From Chlamydomonas sphaeroides (Eukaryota; Chlorophyta; Chlorophyceae; Chlamydomonadales; Chlamydomonadaceae): a stretch of DNA of 33,773 bases. The stretch spans positions 1,711 through 35,483 of the forward strand of contig BDDC01001026.1 in assembly GCA_001662425.1 (NCBI GenBank), written 5' to 3'. The translations under genes were made by a program, and so were the position numbers. Below, piece by piece: positions 1 through 9,300 of this stretch. The notes below the pieces were generated by a model, which worked only from the letters and a program-made list of their open reading frames with translations, had not been told where the DNA came from and made no database searches. Each line of letters begins with the position of its first letter. Position 1 is the stretch's first letter.

Positions 1-3000
1 CCGATGCGCCTCAGGCAGATGTGGGCCTTGCTTGCACCGGGAGGTGGTGCGAGCTCCCCTGCCATGGCCCTGACGCAGCTCCGCTCCCCGCCGCCCCCGC
101 CCCCACCCCCTGCCCCCAGCTCCTGCTGGAGCAGCACTTCCCGGGGCCGCTCGCAGGTGGCGGCTTCCTGCCGGTGACCGCGGGCGGCGCGGAGCTGGTG
201 GCGCTGGCGCGGGGCGGCACGCTGGCGGGCGGGGTGCGGCTGAGGCTGTTCGCCGCGCCGCTGGCCGCGCCGCCGGAGCTGGTGCAGGTGCGGCACCGCT
301 GCGCCCCCTGGGTGCGGGGCGGCCTGTGGCCGCCGGGGGAGCAGGGCGATGTGCGCCACACACCACAGCGGCGTGCTGCCTCGGTGGGTGCCGCCATGCC
401 CCTGCATGTCGCCGGCACGGCACCTGACCCCCGCTGTCGCCCGCCCGTGCCCTCTCCCAACCCTCCCCCCCTGGCACCCGTAGCTGACGCAGCCGGTGCT
501 GCCGTGGAGCAGCCCCCCGCAGCAGCAGCGCCGCGAGCAGCAGGGCGCCGAGGACGGCGACTTCCTGGCCTGGCTCAACGACTTGACCGCCAGCCATGCG
601 CGGCAGGTGGGCGCAGAGCGGCAGCATCCTCATCCACAGCAGCAGCAGCATGGGCCGGGCAGCGGCGGCGATGCCTGGCGCATCCCGGCAGCGCGCTCGC
701 CGGCCGGCGGCGGCCCGGCCTACGGCTCGGCGGCCACGGTGCGCACAGAGCCCGCCGCGGCGCGGGTGCCGGCCGGCGGCGGCCCGGGCGGCGGCGGGGT
801 CGGGCCGCAGCTGCTGGTGGCCTCGGCCCGGGCGCTGGAGCTGCGGGCCGCCACGCCGCCGCGCAGCCCGCTGGCGCCGGTGTGCGGCAGCGTGGCGGAC
901 CGCCGCAGCCCCTCGGTGGAGCCCTGGGCCTCGCCGGCAGAGGGCGGCGGCGACGCGGCGGCGGGCGGCTGCGGCGCGCCGGCGGGCGCAGGGCCGGGCG
1001 GCGGCGGCGGCAGCCCTGCTCGCACCTGGCAGGCGGTGCGGCCCAGCACGCAGCCCGCGCCGCGCAGCTGGCTGACGGGGCAGCCGCCGCCGCGGCAGGG
1101 TGAGCGGCGTGCTGCGGGGAACGGGGAGGCGGGGCTGGAGCGCGGCGGGGCGGGTGGCGTGTCCCTGGGCTTGATGGCGGAGGGACCTCACGTGCGCCAC
1201 TCGCCCACCCCGCGGCCCCGAAGCAGACTTGCTGCAGCACACGGCGGCGGCAGCGGGAAGCGGCACTGCGCTGTTGAGCAGTGCCGGACCCCACCCGGGC
1301 TGGCCTCCGCCAGCCGCGGGCGCAGGGGGCTCCGCCGCGCTGCGCGCTGGCGGGACGCGCGGGGCTGCGGAGGAGGAGGAGGAGGAGGAGGAGGAGCGGG
1401 AGCCCGAGCTGCCGCACTCGGGCGGCCTGCTGGCGGCCCACAACGTCGCGGACCCAGCCGCGGGGTCGTCAGGTGGGGCCTTCGGTGGGGTGGCTGGGTT
1501 GTCCCGCGGGTGGGTTGGCGGGTTGCCGTCGGCCGCTGGGTGGCGTGCACCGAGCCGTTGCCCGTTCTTACTGATGCCATGCCCCGACAGCGGCCGGGCG
1601 CTACGGCGGCGCGCGGGGGCTGTACGACGAGGCTGACGACGAGGGCGCCGCCGCCGGCGAGCACGATGCCGAGGCTGAGGGCGGCGAGGAGGGCGGCAGC
1701 GGCTACAGCCCCGAGCAGCAGCCGGGCTATGGGGACGGCGGCGGCGGCTGGAGCGGCATGGACTGGCGCGGAGGCGACATCACCATCGGCGAGGGCTTGA
1801 GGTGGGGTGGCACCGGGCAGCGAGTGCTCTCAGCTACCTCAACTTGCAGTCACCTAGGCCTGGGCCAGCGGCTAGGGCTGCTTTGCTCTCTCCGCCGCCA
1901 GGCCGCTGCCGGCCTCGTCACCCGCCCGCAGGTCATCAGTGTCGCTGCCCGCGCCCGCCCCACGCGCCGCGCCCTCGGCCGACCGCACCAGCGCCCACTC
2001 CGGCCCGGACCCGGCCGGACCCCTGGCCACCAGCTTCCGCTTCCAGTCCTGGCAGCAGCAGCCAGCCACCGGCGGGCGCTATGACGCTGCTGGGCATGTC
2101 GCCGACGAGGGTCCGCTCGGGCCTTCGGCGTCATCCTACGCCGGCAGCGCTGACTATGGCGCGCCCGGCGACTGGCAGCAGCCGGGAGGCGACGGCTGGG
2201 GCGCGGGCAATTCGGTTGAGACGTACGGTAGCTACGGTGGCAGCGGCAGTGACGGCGGCGACCTGAACCGCAGGGCCTACCTGGGACCGCAGCTGGCGGC
2301 ACTGAGGCTGAGCGGCGACCTGGGGGACACGGGCGGCTGCGGCGAGGACGGCAGAGACGCGGCGGCCAGGGGCTGGGGCGCTGTGCTTCACGGCATGTTG
2401 TCGGCGGTGCAGGAGGAGGGCGAGGCGGAGGTAGACCAGCAGGAGCCCGGAGAGGAGGAGCAGGAAGAGGAAGATGAGGAGCCCCGGCAGCAGCTGCCGT
2501 TCGCTGACGCGGCGGCGGTGTCGCGCGGTGGCAGCGCAGCGGGCGGGCTGCGCTGGGGCGGCGAGGCGGCGGAGCAGGGGCCGGAGGAGGAGGGCGGCGG
2601 GGATGGGCACCCGCTGCAGCAGCAGCAGGACGAGGACGAGCAGCCGCGGAGGCCAGCCGGCGTGCCGCACCCTTCCGCGCGCGCCGGCGCCAGGTCCTCG
2701 CCGGCGCCCGCGCAGTGGCCGATGGAGCAAGGCCACGCACCGGAGGAGGAGTCCAGGTGGCCAGCGCAGGAGCAGCAGGGAGAGCTGGGCCAGGGCGGCG
2801 CTGCCGGCGACCCTGCCGGCCCCTGGGCGGGCTGGGCCAATGCCGACCTGCTGAGCGGTCCCCCGCCACCACCAGCGGCTCAGCAGCCCAGGGCAGCGGC
2901 CATACCGGTGAGCCCCCGCCCCCAGGGACGACAGCGGCAGGCACCAGGTGCCCGCCACGGCCTCAATCTGGTGTGGCCGTGCAGCAGTCGGAGCCCCGAC

Positions 3001-5105
3001 CGAGGCCTGCTTGCTCCCCACCGCCCCCACGCTCGCCCCTCGCGCCGCCCGCAGGGACAGCGCGCTGCCGCCGCCCCTCGCCAGCCGCCCGCGGGGGCCG
3101 CAGCGCGCATGCAGGTGGCGGGGCCCGGGGCGCCAGCGGCCGCGGGCCCTGGCCCTGGCCCTGGCGGCAGCAGCTCCGCCGGCGCCCGGCCAGCGCGGTG
3201 GCAGGGCGCGGACGCGGCGCTGGCGGCCTATCCTGCCGGCCGCTGGCAGGGCGCGGCGGTGCGCACTGGTTGCCGCGAGCCGCCGGACGACGGCGAGGCG
3301 GGCGGCGGCGACGTGACCCCCACCAGCAGCGCGGCAGGTGGGGTCGCGGGCTGGCCTGGTCGGGGTCTAGCTGGGCCCCAGGTGCACTGGCAGCCCCCCC
3401 CCCCCATGTCCGCTGTGTGCGCCCGCATGCGCCGTAGCTGCCACCTGCGCGGCCCGCTGGCTGGCAAGGGGCAAGCGGAGCAAGCTGCACAGCGGCACGG
3501 CTACCGCATGCCCCACGCCTGAATTCCCTTTCCCGCTGGGCCACCGCCCGCGCGGGCTGCTCGCCTGACACCCCCGCCCCTCCCCATGCTGCGCACGCCA
3601 CCGCCGCCCCCAGGCGCCCGCCGCAGCCCCGCCCACAGCCTGCTGCAGTCCCCCGCCGTGCTGCTCGGCTCCCCGGCGGCCTCCTCCGCCTCCGCGGCGC
3701 CGCCCTCGCTGCAGGCCTGCCGCGGCTCCCAGCCCGGCCCCGCCACGCAGCCAGGCGCCGCCGCCCCGCCGCCCAGCGCCGGCCGCCTGCACCTGCAGCA
3801 GCTGCGCCGCCAGCGCCAGCAGCAGCTGCTCCTGCGCCGCCAGCGCCAGCGCCTGGCCGCCGGCACGCTGGCGCTAGGCGCAGCGGCCACGGCCGCGCCC
3901 CTGCCCAGCCAGCCCGCCGCCGGGCACCAGGGGCGGGCGCGCGCCGGCGGCGCCGTCAGCGGCGGCACGCCCCTGCAGCCACCGGTCGCAAGCGAGTCGC
4001 CCGCGGTGCGCCAGCCGGGTCCCGGCTGGGGCCCTCCCGGAGAGTCGTTTGATGACGACGACATGGGGCTCGGCAGCGAGGGGCAGGCGGCGGCCGAGGA
4101 GGAGGCGCCGGCGTCCCGGCCGCCTCCTGTGGCTCCCCAGTTTGGCTCCACGGCTCTGCTGCTGCGCAAGCTGCAGCGCCTGCAGCAGGCCCTGGGCAGC
4201 CCGCAGCGACAGCCGCAGGGGCTGCCGGCCGCGCTGGGCGGCGGCGCAGCAGGCCGCGGGCCGGCGGGCCTGGCGGCGGCCGCGGCGGCGGTGGGCATGG
4301 GCGAGGCGGCGCTGGAGGAGGCTGCCGTACGGGCAGCCACCCGAGTGGTCAACGTGCCGTACGAGTCGGACCTGTACCGGGGCCTGCCGCCGGTCGACTA
4401 CCATGCCGTGCAGCCGGCCAGGTGGGGCCGTGGGTGTGTTCTTAAGTAGGTAACCTACGGGTGTGTGCCAACGTGGCGGGAAGCCTATCGCGACGTGTTC
4501 TTGGGAGCCCGCGTTGGAGGAGGCTGTCAAGGGTCGGTGTTGATCGCAGCATAGGGGGGTTGGGGTCGACTGCGGGCCCACAGGCGGCCCCGGCGCATGG
4601 ACGCGGCTGCCAGCGTGCCGGAGCGGCGCCTGTGCTGCCGGCCTGGTGGCCCCACCTGACACGACAGCCTGCTGCCGCCCCTCCTGAGCCGTGACACCCG
4701 TGCTGCCGCCCCTCCTGAGCCCTGACATCCTGCTGCCGCCCCTCCTGACCGCCAGGCTGGCCAAGCAGCTGCACCCCGGCTGGGTGGCGTCGCGGCAGCA
4801 GCGGCCCGACATTGGCACGCTGTGGCGGCCCGCGGAGCAGCTGGCAGAGGTGCGGCCCGCCGCTGTAGCCCCCGCGGGGTGCAGCAGCAGTGCTCCTGGA
4901 GGCTGTTGCCTGCGTGCGCGCGTGCTGCCTACCTATGGTATGGCACCTTTGTTACACCGATGTACAGCGATTAGCACACGCGCAGCTCCACTGCCCATCG
5001 CCCGCTGCCCGCTGGCCCGCTCAGGTGTGCAACACGCGCGGAGTCGCGCTCTACACGCCGCCCCGCACGGCCGACGTGGCCCTGGGCTTGCTCCGGCTGG
5101 CGTAG
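1..5105 (+). CDS. Large low-complexity acidic/Gln-rich protein, unknown function (5' partial)
   Basis: Nine exons join with matching phases: 120-383, 484-1099, 1227-1472, 1591-1801, 1932-2907, 3055-3337, 3614-4421, 4756-4849 and 5025-5105 (TAG). Bases 1-20 before a GTGGGC donor may be the end of another exon, so the gene continues left of the window. About 1,190 residues are visible. The N-terminal 88 residues are beta-like (LLLEQHFPGP... VRLRLFAAP... VQVRHRCAPW) and might be part of a globular domain that I cannot name. A short hydrophobic patch GDFLAWLNDL follows. The middle is mostly disordered: a run of glutamates near 1371-1400, acidic stretches near 2410-2480, and Gly, Pro and Gln runs. 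Near 3790-3860 a Gln/Arg/Leu-rich segment (LQQLRRQRQQQLLLRRQRQR) is probably helical or coiled-coil. The last roughly 85 residues are less biased and look conserved (VNVPYESDLYRGLPPVDYH, then LHPGWVASRQQRPDIGTLW). No signal peptide or membrane segment is visible. I do not recognise the family. A scaffold or regulatory protein is a guess only. Confidence 0.68.
4671..4755 (+). repeat. Three-copy 30-31 bp tandem repeat in the penultimate intron
   Basis: The core GCTGCCGCCCCTCCTGA starts at 4671, 4702 and 4732 (periods 31 and 30). It lies at the 3' end of the intron 4422-4755, and the last copy runs into the CAG acceptor of the next exon. It therefore supplies the pyrimidine-rich tract before the splice site, which suggests slippage duplication of an intron end. 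Confidence 0.8.
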
Positions 5106-6325
5106 ACCCCCAGCCAGGCCCTAGTAGGGCGCAGCGCGTTTCGTGACATCGGGGGTGTCTCGCCCTTGAGTGCTATCCTATAACGGGAGGGCGCGTGCGC
5201 TGGTTCCCGGTTCGAATCATGCGCAGCACATCGGCGGGCATTTAAGGAAACGGGCATCATTGGGCTGCGAATGCAGGCTCTTGCGCGCGGCGAGATGCGG
5301 CGTTACGGAGCATGGCGTTGCAGACACGGAGCAACATGTCGCGCATATGTACATGACGCTGCGTGCAGCATTGTGTCTATGAAGCCAGAACAGTTGTATC
5401 GGCTGACGGTCTAGCGAGTGGTTCGGCAAGTGGTCGGGCGACGGGATGCGAAGCGATGACACGGCCACAGCAAGCGCGTCTGGCTCGAGAGACAGTTGCG
5501 CTCACTGCGTAACATCGTAGTCTGCGGTGCATCGGCGTTACGCGCGCACCGCTGGCTTCCAGGCAGCCGGCAAGCGAGCCACATCCGGCCCAGTCCGGTC
5601 TGATGCTACCAACCATGCCAAGCCCGACACGTGTCTTATTTGCAGGCCGCCCGCTACCAGCTGCTCGACGTGTGCACCTGCGCGCCCTCCACCACGCGCC
5701 CTTTGCTGCAAGAACAGGGTTGGCCATGCCCACGGCTATCGCCTGGTCGCCCCCGGTCGGGAGGGGGCTCAACTGCCCCCGTGCAGCAAACCCTCTGGCA
5801 CTCTGGCAGGCTCGCCCCTCGCTCTCTCCTCGGTGCCGTCTGACGGTTGCACGATGCAAGTGTCCCCCACCGCCCCCACCATCTACAGAGAGTCTCTCAC
5901 CTAAATATCGATTGGGGACACCCGGAGGCCTCGGCCTATTCATGAGGAACCATGTGAGAATGTGCGCCTGAGTGGGCGAGGGGCGGCGACTCCGTGGCGT
6001 GCGGCACGTACTCCCTGTTCTCTGCCATGTCGCTCTCCGAAAGGAGCAGCTTCATAGTCTAAGAAGTTACTGAAAGGAGGGGTAGCGCTAGGGGAGTGGC
6101 GTCGCTGGCGCGCCTTGTGTGAGGGACGCCGGTGCCTGCCGGTGCGCGGCGGCGGCGGTTGTGGGCACCTGGCGCTAGCGTGCCCCAAGTAACGCCGCGG
6201 CCGATCGGTCATATGCCGGTTCCGTCGCGCCCCAAGGACATTACTTCTGCTTGACATACTATACATAGAATAGGCATGGCCAGAATACGATAATACGCCG
6301 CGGTTCTGTGACGACCGCGCATGGG
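5106..6325. other. Intergenic region between two plus-strand genes
   Basis: About 1.2 kb with lower GC than the flanking genes and no ORF showing the local codon bias. It should hold the 3' UTR of the upstream gene and the promoter of the receptor kinase. A short stretch at about 5645-5712 follows a TTTGCAG acceptor-like site and is open, but no partner exon was found. A TATA-like element lies near the right end. No RNA gene was found. Confidence 0.6.
6260..6267 (+). promoter_or_regulatory. Candidate TATA element of the receptor-kinase gene
   Basis: TATACATA lies 59 bases upstream of the proposed ATG at 6326 in a locally AT-rich stretch (6240-6295) that stands out from the GC-rich surroundings. 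The spacing suits a short 5' leader. A five-codon upstream ORF (ATG at 6276, TAA at 6291-6293) and an out-of-frame ATG at 6321 lie between it and the start. If transcription begins before 6276, translation of the main ORF would need leaky scanning or reinitiation. Confidence 0.4.
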
Positions 6326-9300
6326 ATGCCTCACGGGCAACGGCTCTCTAATGCACGGAGCAGTGGCGCTGCTGTATATGGAGTTGCGACACTACTCCTG
6401 TTGGCGTGCAATTCGGCAAGCGTGGCAGGTGCGAACAAGCGCTTACTTACCCTGCTCGCTAGCGCTCATGGCCACATATGTTATCAGCACATATTTTCAC
6501 CGTAAGCTCTATTCTTTGGACTTTCTTGCGCCACTCGGGCGGCATGCCGTCTTTTCGGCTTCCACGGGGAAGGTGGTCTGTAGAGACGGGTACAGAGCTC
6601 GCCGATCGGCTCGCTGGATACTATGTGCATGCTATTGACCATATCAGTAGCAATGGGGCCCAGACGTGCGGTCGGCACGCAACGGGCTAGGCTCTGCCCG
6701 CGAGCTGACGCCCTGTCCACAGCAACTCGTATGCGCGCGTCGTGCGCGCAAGGTCGCTTGCAGCCAAACTCGTCGCAATGATCGCAGCGCTGCTTGGTCG
6801 GGCGGCCGGCTCGCTCGCACCCTGCCCCACAGCCCGACGAACAACGCCCTTTTCGGCGCGCCGCTGCATCCCAAGCCCGGCCGCAGCCAACCCCTGCCTC
6901 CTGCCCTCGGCCCCCCCCCTCACCCGTCCACCCGCAGCCGCCTGCCCCGAGGCGCCCGGCTTCCGCTTCCTGCGCCTGCACGGCTCCAGCGCCCGCAGCC
7001 TGGGCCGCGTGTGGCCGCCGGCCGGCTCCGGCCCCTCCTTCGCCGCCAGCCCCGCCTGGGTGGCCTACCTCTCCTCCGTGTGCGGCGGACTGGCCTCGTG
7101 CAGCGGCTTCGCCACGTCAGGCTGGCTCAAGGCGGACGGAGGGGCAGGTGGAGGCGCGGCAACGCAAGGGGGCTCCGGCTCCGGCTGGCACGCGCTGGGC
7201 GGCTGGGAGGTGGAGGGCGAGCCGGCGGGCGAGTGCGCGGGCTTCTACCAGCGGCAGGGCGCGGCGGAGGGCGGCTGCCCCCAGGTGAGGCAGCGTGTCG
7301 GGCGTGTGGGGCTGCGGGTCTGCGGGGCTGCGGGTCAAGGCAGCGGGGCGGGCTGCACCCGCGCCTCGCCACAGCCTCATCCAAGATCCATCCCACCCAG
7401 CTGCTCCGCCGCCTGCGCCGCACTGCGCCGCACCCCGCCCGCCCTTGCAGCCGCACAACACGAGCGTGCATCCGTACCTGCCCTCCTGCCCCCTTACAGG
7501 TGTCGGGCTACTACTTGATAGAGCAGCGTGACAGCCCCGGACCCGGCCTGGCGCTGCCACCCGCCTACGCCAACGCCAGCAGCGCCAGCGGGGGCCCGCA
7601 GGAGCCGCCGCAGCAAGAGGCTGTGGCGGGGCTGGGGGCGGCCTGCGATGGCCTGGGCGGCGGCTGCTTCGGGTTTGCGTCCTGGGGCGTGCTGCGCGGT
7701 CCTCTGCTGGTGAGGGCCGGCCTGGGCTGGGGGGCATGTGGAGGGCTGTGGCGGCAGTGGAGGATTGCGCGGTGCTTTTCACTATGGAACTTACTGGGCT
7801 GCGATACGAGCGGCATTCAACAGCTCGCCAGCTGCCCCTGCCTTCGCGCTGACTGCCAGAACCCCTGCGTGTCACCCACCTCCTTCCCTCCCTCCCCATC
7901 CAGGGCTACGGCGAGCTGGTGGAGCTGTACGACCAGTACCCTCCCCCCGTGGCCGCCTGCTCGGGGCTGTACGTGCGCATGAGGCACCCTCCGCCGGGGG
8001 GTGAGCGCCTGGGGTGGGGAGCAGCGGGGAGGGGCGGGGAGGAGGGCAGGTGGCGGGAGCCGAGGAGGAGGGAGCGGCGGCGGCGGCGGCGGGGCGACAG
8101 GCCAGCCCCATGATGCCCACCTCTTGAGCCCCTCCACCACTCTCCCTGCTGCTGCCCCCTGCCGCCCTGCCGCCCGCAGCCCCCGGCTGGCGCTCCCTGG
8201 TGCAGTCCAACGGCAGCGCGGAGCTGGCCGCCTCGCCCACGCCCCGCCCGCTGGCCAGCTTCGGCCTGCCGCCCGACTGGAACCCGCGCGCCAATTGGGT
8301 CGAGGTGTCGCTGCAGGGTGAGGGCGGCGGGCAAGGGTGAGGGCGGGGGCAGCCCCGCGGGAACCTTCCATTCGTCTTTCGTCACGGCGATCCCGACAAG
8401 CCCCGATTGAAAGCAGCGGAAGCTAGCCTAAGGCCTGCTGCGCCACGCACGCCCTCCTCCCCCGGCTGTGCAGGCATCGTGGTGCCCGGCACCACCGGCC
8501 TTGGCCCAGGCGGCGGCGTGGGCAGCCTGGAGCTGGGCTGGCTGCGGCCGCTCAGCTTCGGCGGCAGCTTCTTCTTCACGCCGCTGGCCTCCCTGGACCT
8601 GGCGGTGGCGGGGCCTGGCGAGGCGGGCCGCGCCGTGCGCGCCACCTGGTACCTGCCCAACCTGGGGCTGCAGCCGGGCCTGGACGCCCGGCTGCGGCTC
8701 AAGACGCCCGGCATCGCCTGGAGCCAGCTGCGCTTCCGGCTGCAGCTGGTGTGGTGGCCGCTGGGCGCCTCGCCGCCGCCGCCGCCGCCGCCTCCGGCGG
8801 CGGCGGCGCCGCCGGCCCTGCCGCCGGCAGCGCCGGCGGCGGCTCCGCCACCTCAAGCGGCGTACCTACGCCACAGCCGGTCCTTGGCGTCGCCGCTGAC
8901 GCTGCCGCCGGCGTTCGGCCCCCGGCTGCGGCTGCTGCTGGAGCTGGCGGTGCCGGGCAGCTGGCGGCCCACTGACAGCCGGCTGGTGCTGTCGTACAGC
9001 GGCGGCTGGGTGCCGTCGCCCAACGCCTCGGCGGCGGGCAGCCCCGGGCTGGATTGGGGGCCGCTGGGGCAGTGGCAGCTGCTGGTAGAGGCACGGCAGC
9101 CGCTGGCCAGCCCGCCGCCGCCGCCGCCAGCGGTGCCGCCGCTGCCGCCGCTGCAGCCGCCGCGGAGACCGCTGCCACCGAGCCTGCCGCCGCCGCTGAG
9201 CCAATGGCTGTCGCCACCGCCATCGCCGCCGCCGACGGTGCCGCTGGGGGTGGCGCCGGCGCCAGATGACGACTGGCCGGCGTGGGGCCGGCGGCGGCGG

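Noticed and set aside
1850..2944. 364-residue open frame on the minus strand
   Set aside because: It is antisense to exon 1932-2907 of the first gene, whose phases match on both sides. Composition is Arg/Pro/Ala only.
5195..5235. GGTTCGAATC, resembling a tRNA T-loop, in the first intergenic region
   Set aside because: The flanking bases do not form a five-pair T stem, and no matching acceptor stem, D arm or anticodon arm could be found upstream.
5645..5712. Open stretch after a TTTGCAG acceptor-like site, a possible extra exon
   Set aside because: No donor or partner exon in phase was found; the upstream gene already ends at 5105 and the receptor gene starts at 6326.
6250..6280. TTGACA followed by a TATA-like word, like a bacterial promoter
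   Set aside because: The locus is clearly eukaryotic (spliceosomal introns throughout). Only the TATA-like element was kept, as a candidate.
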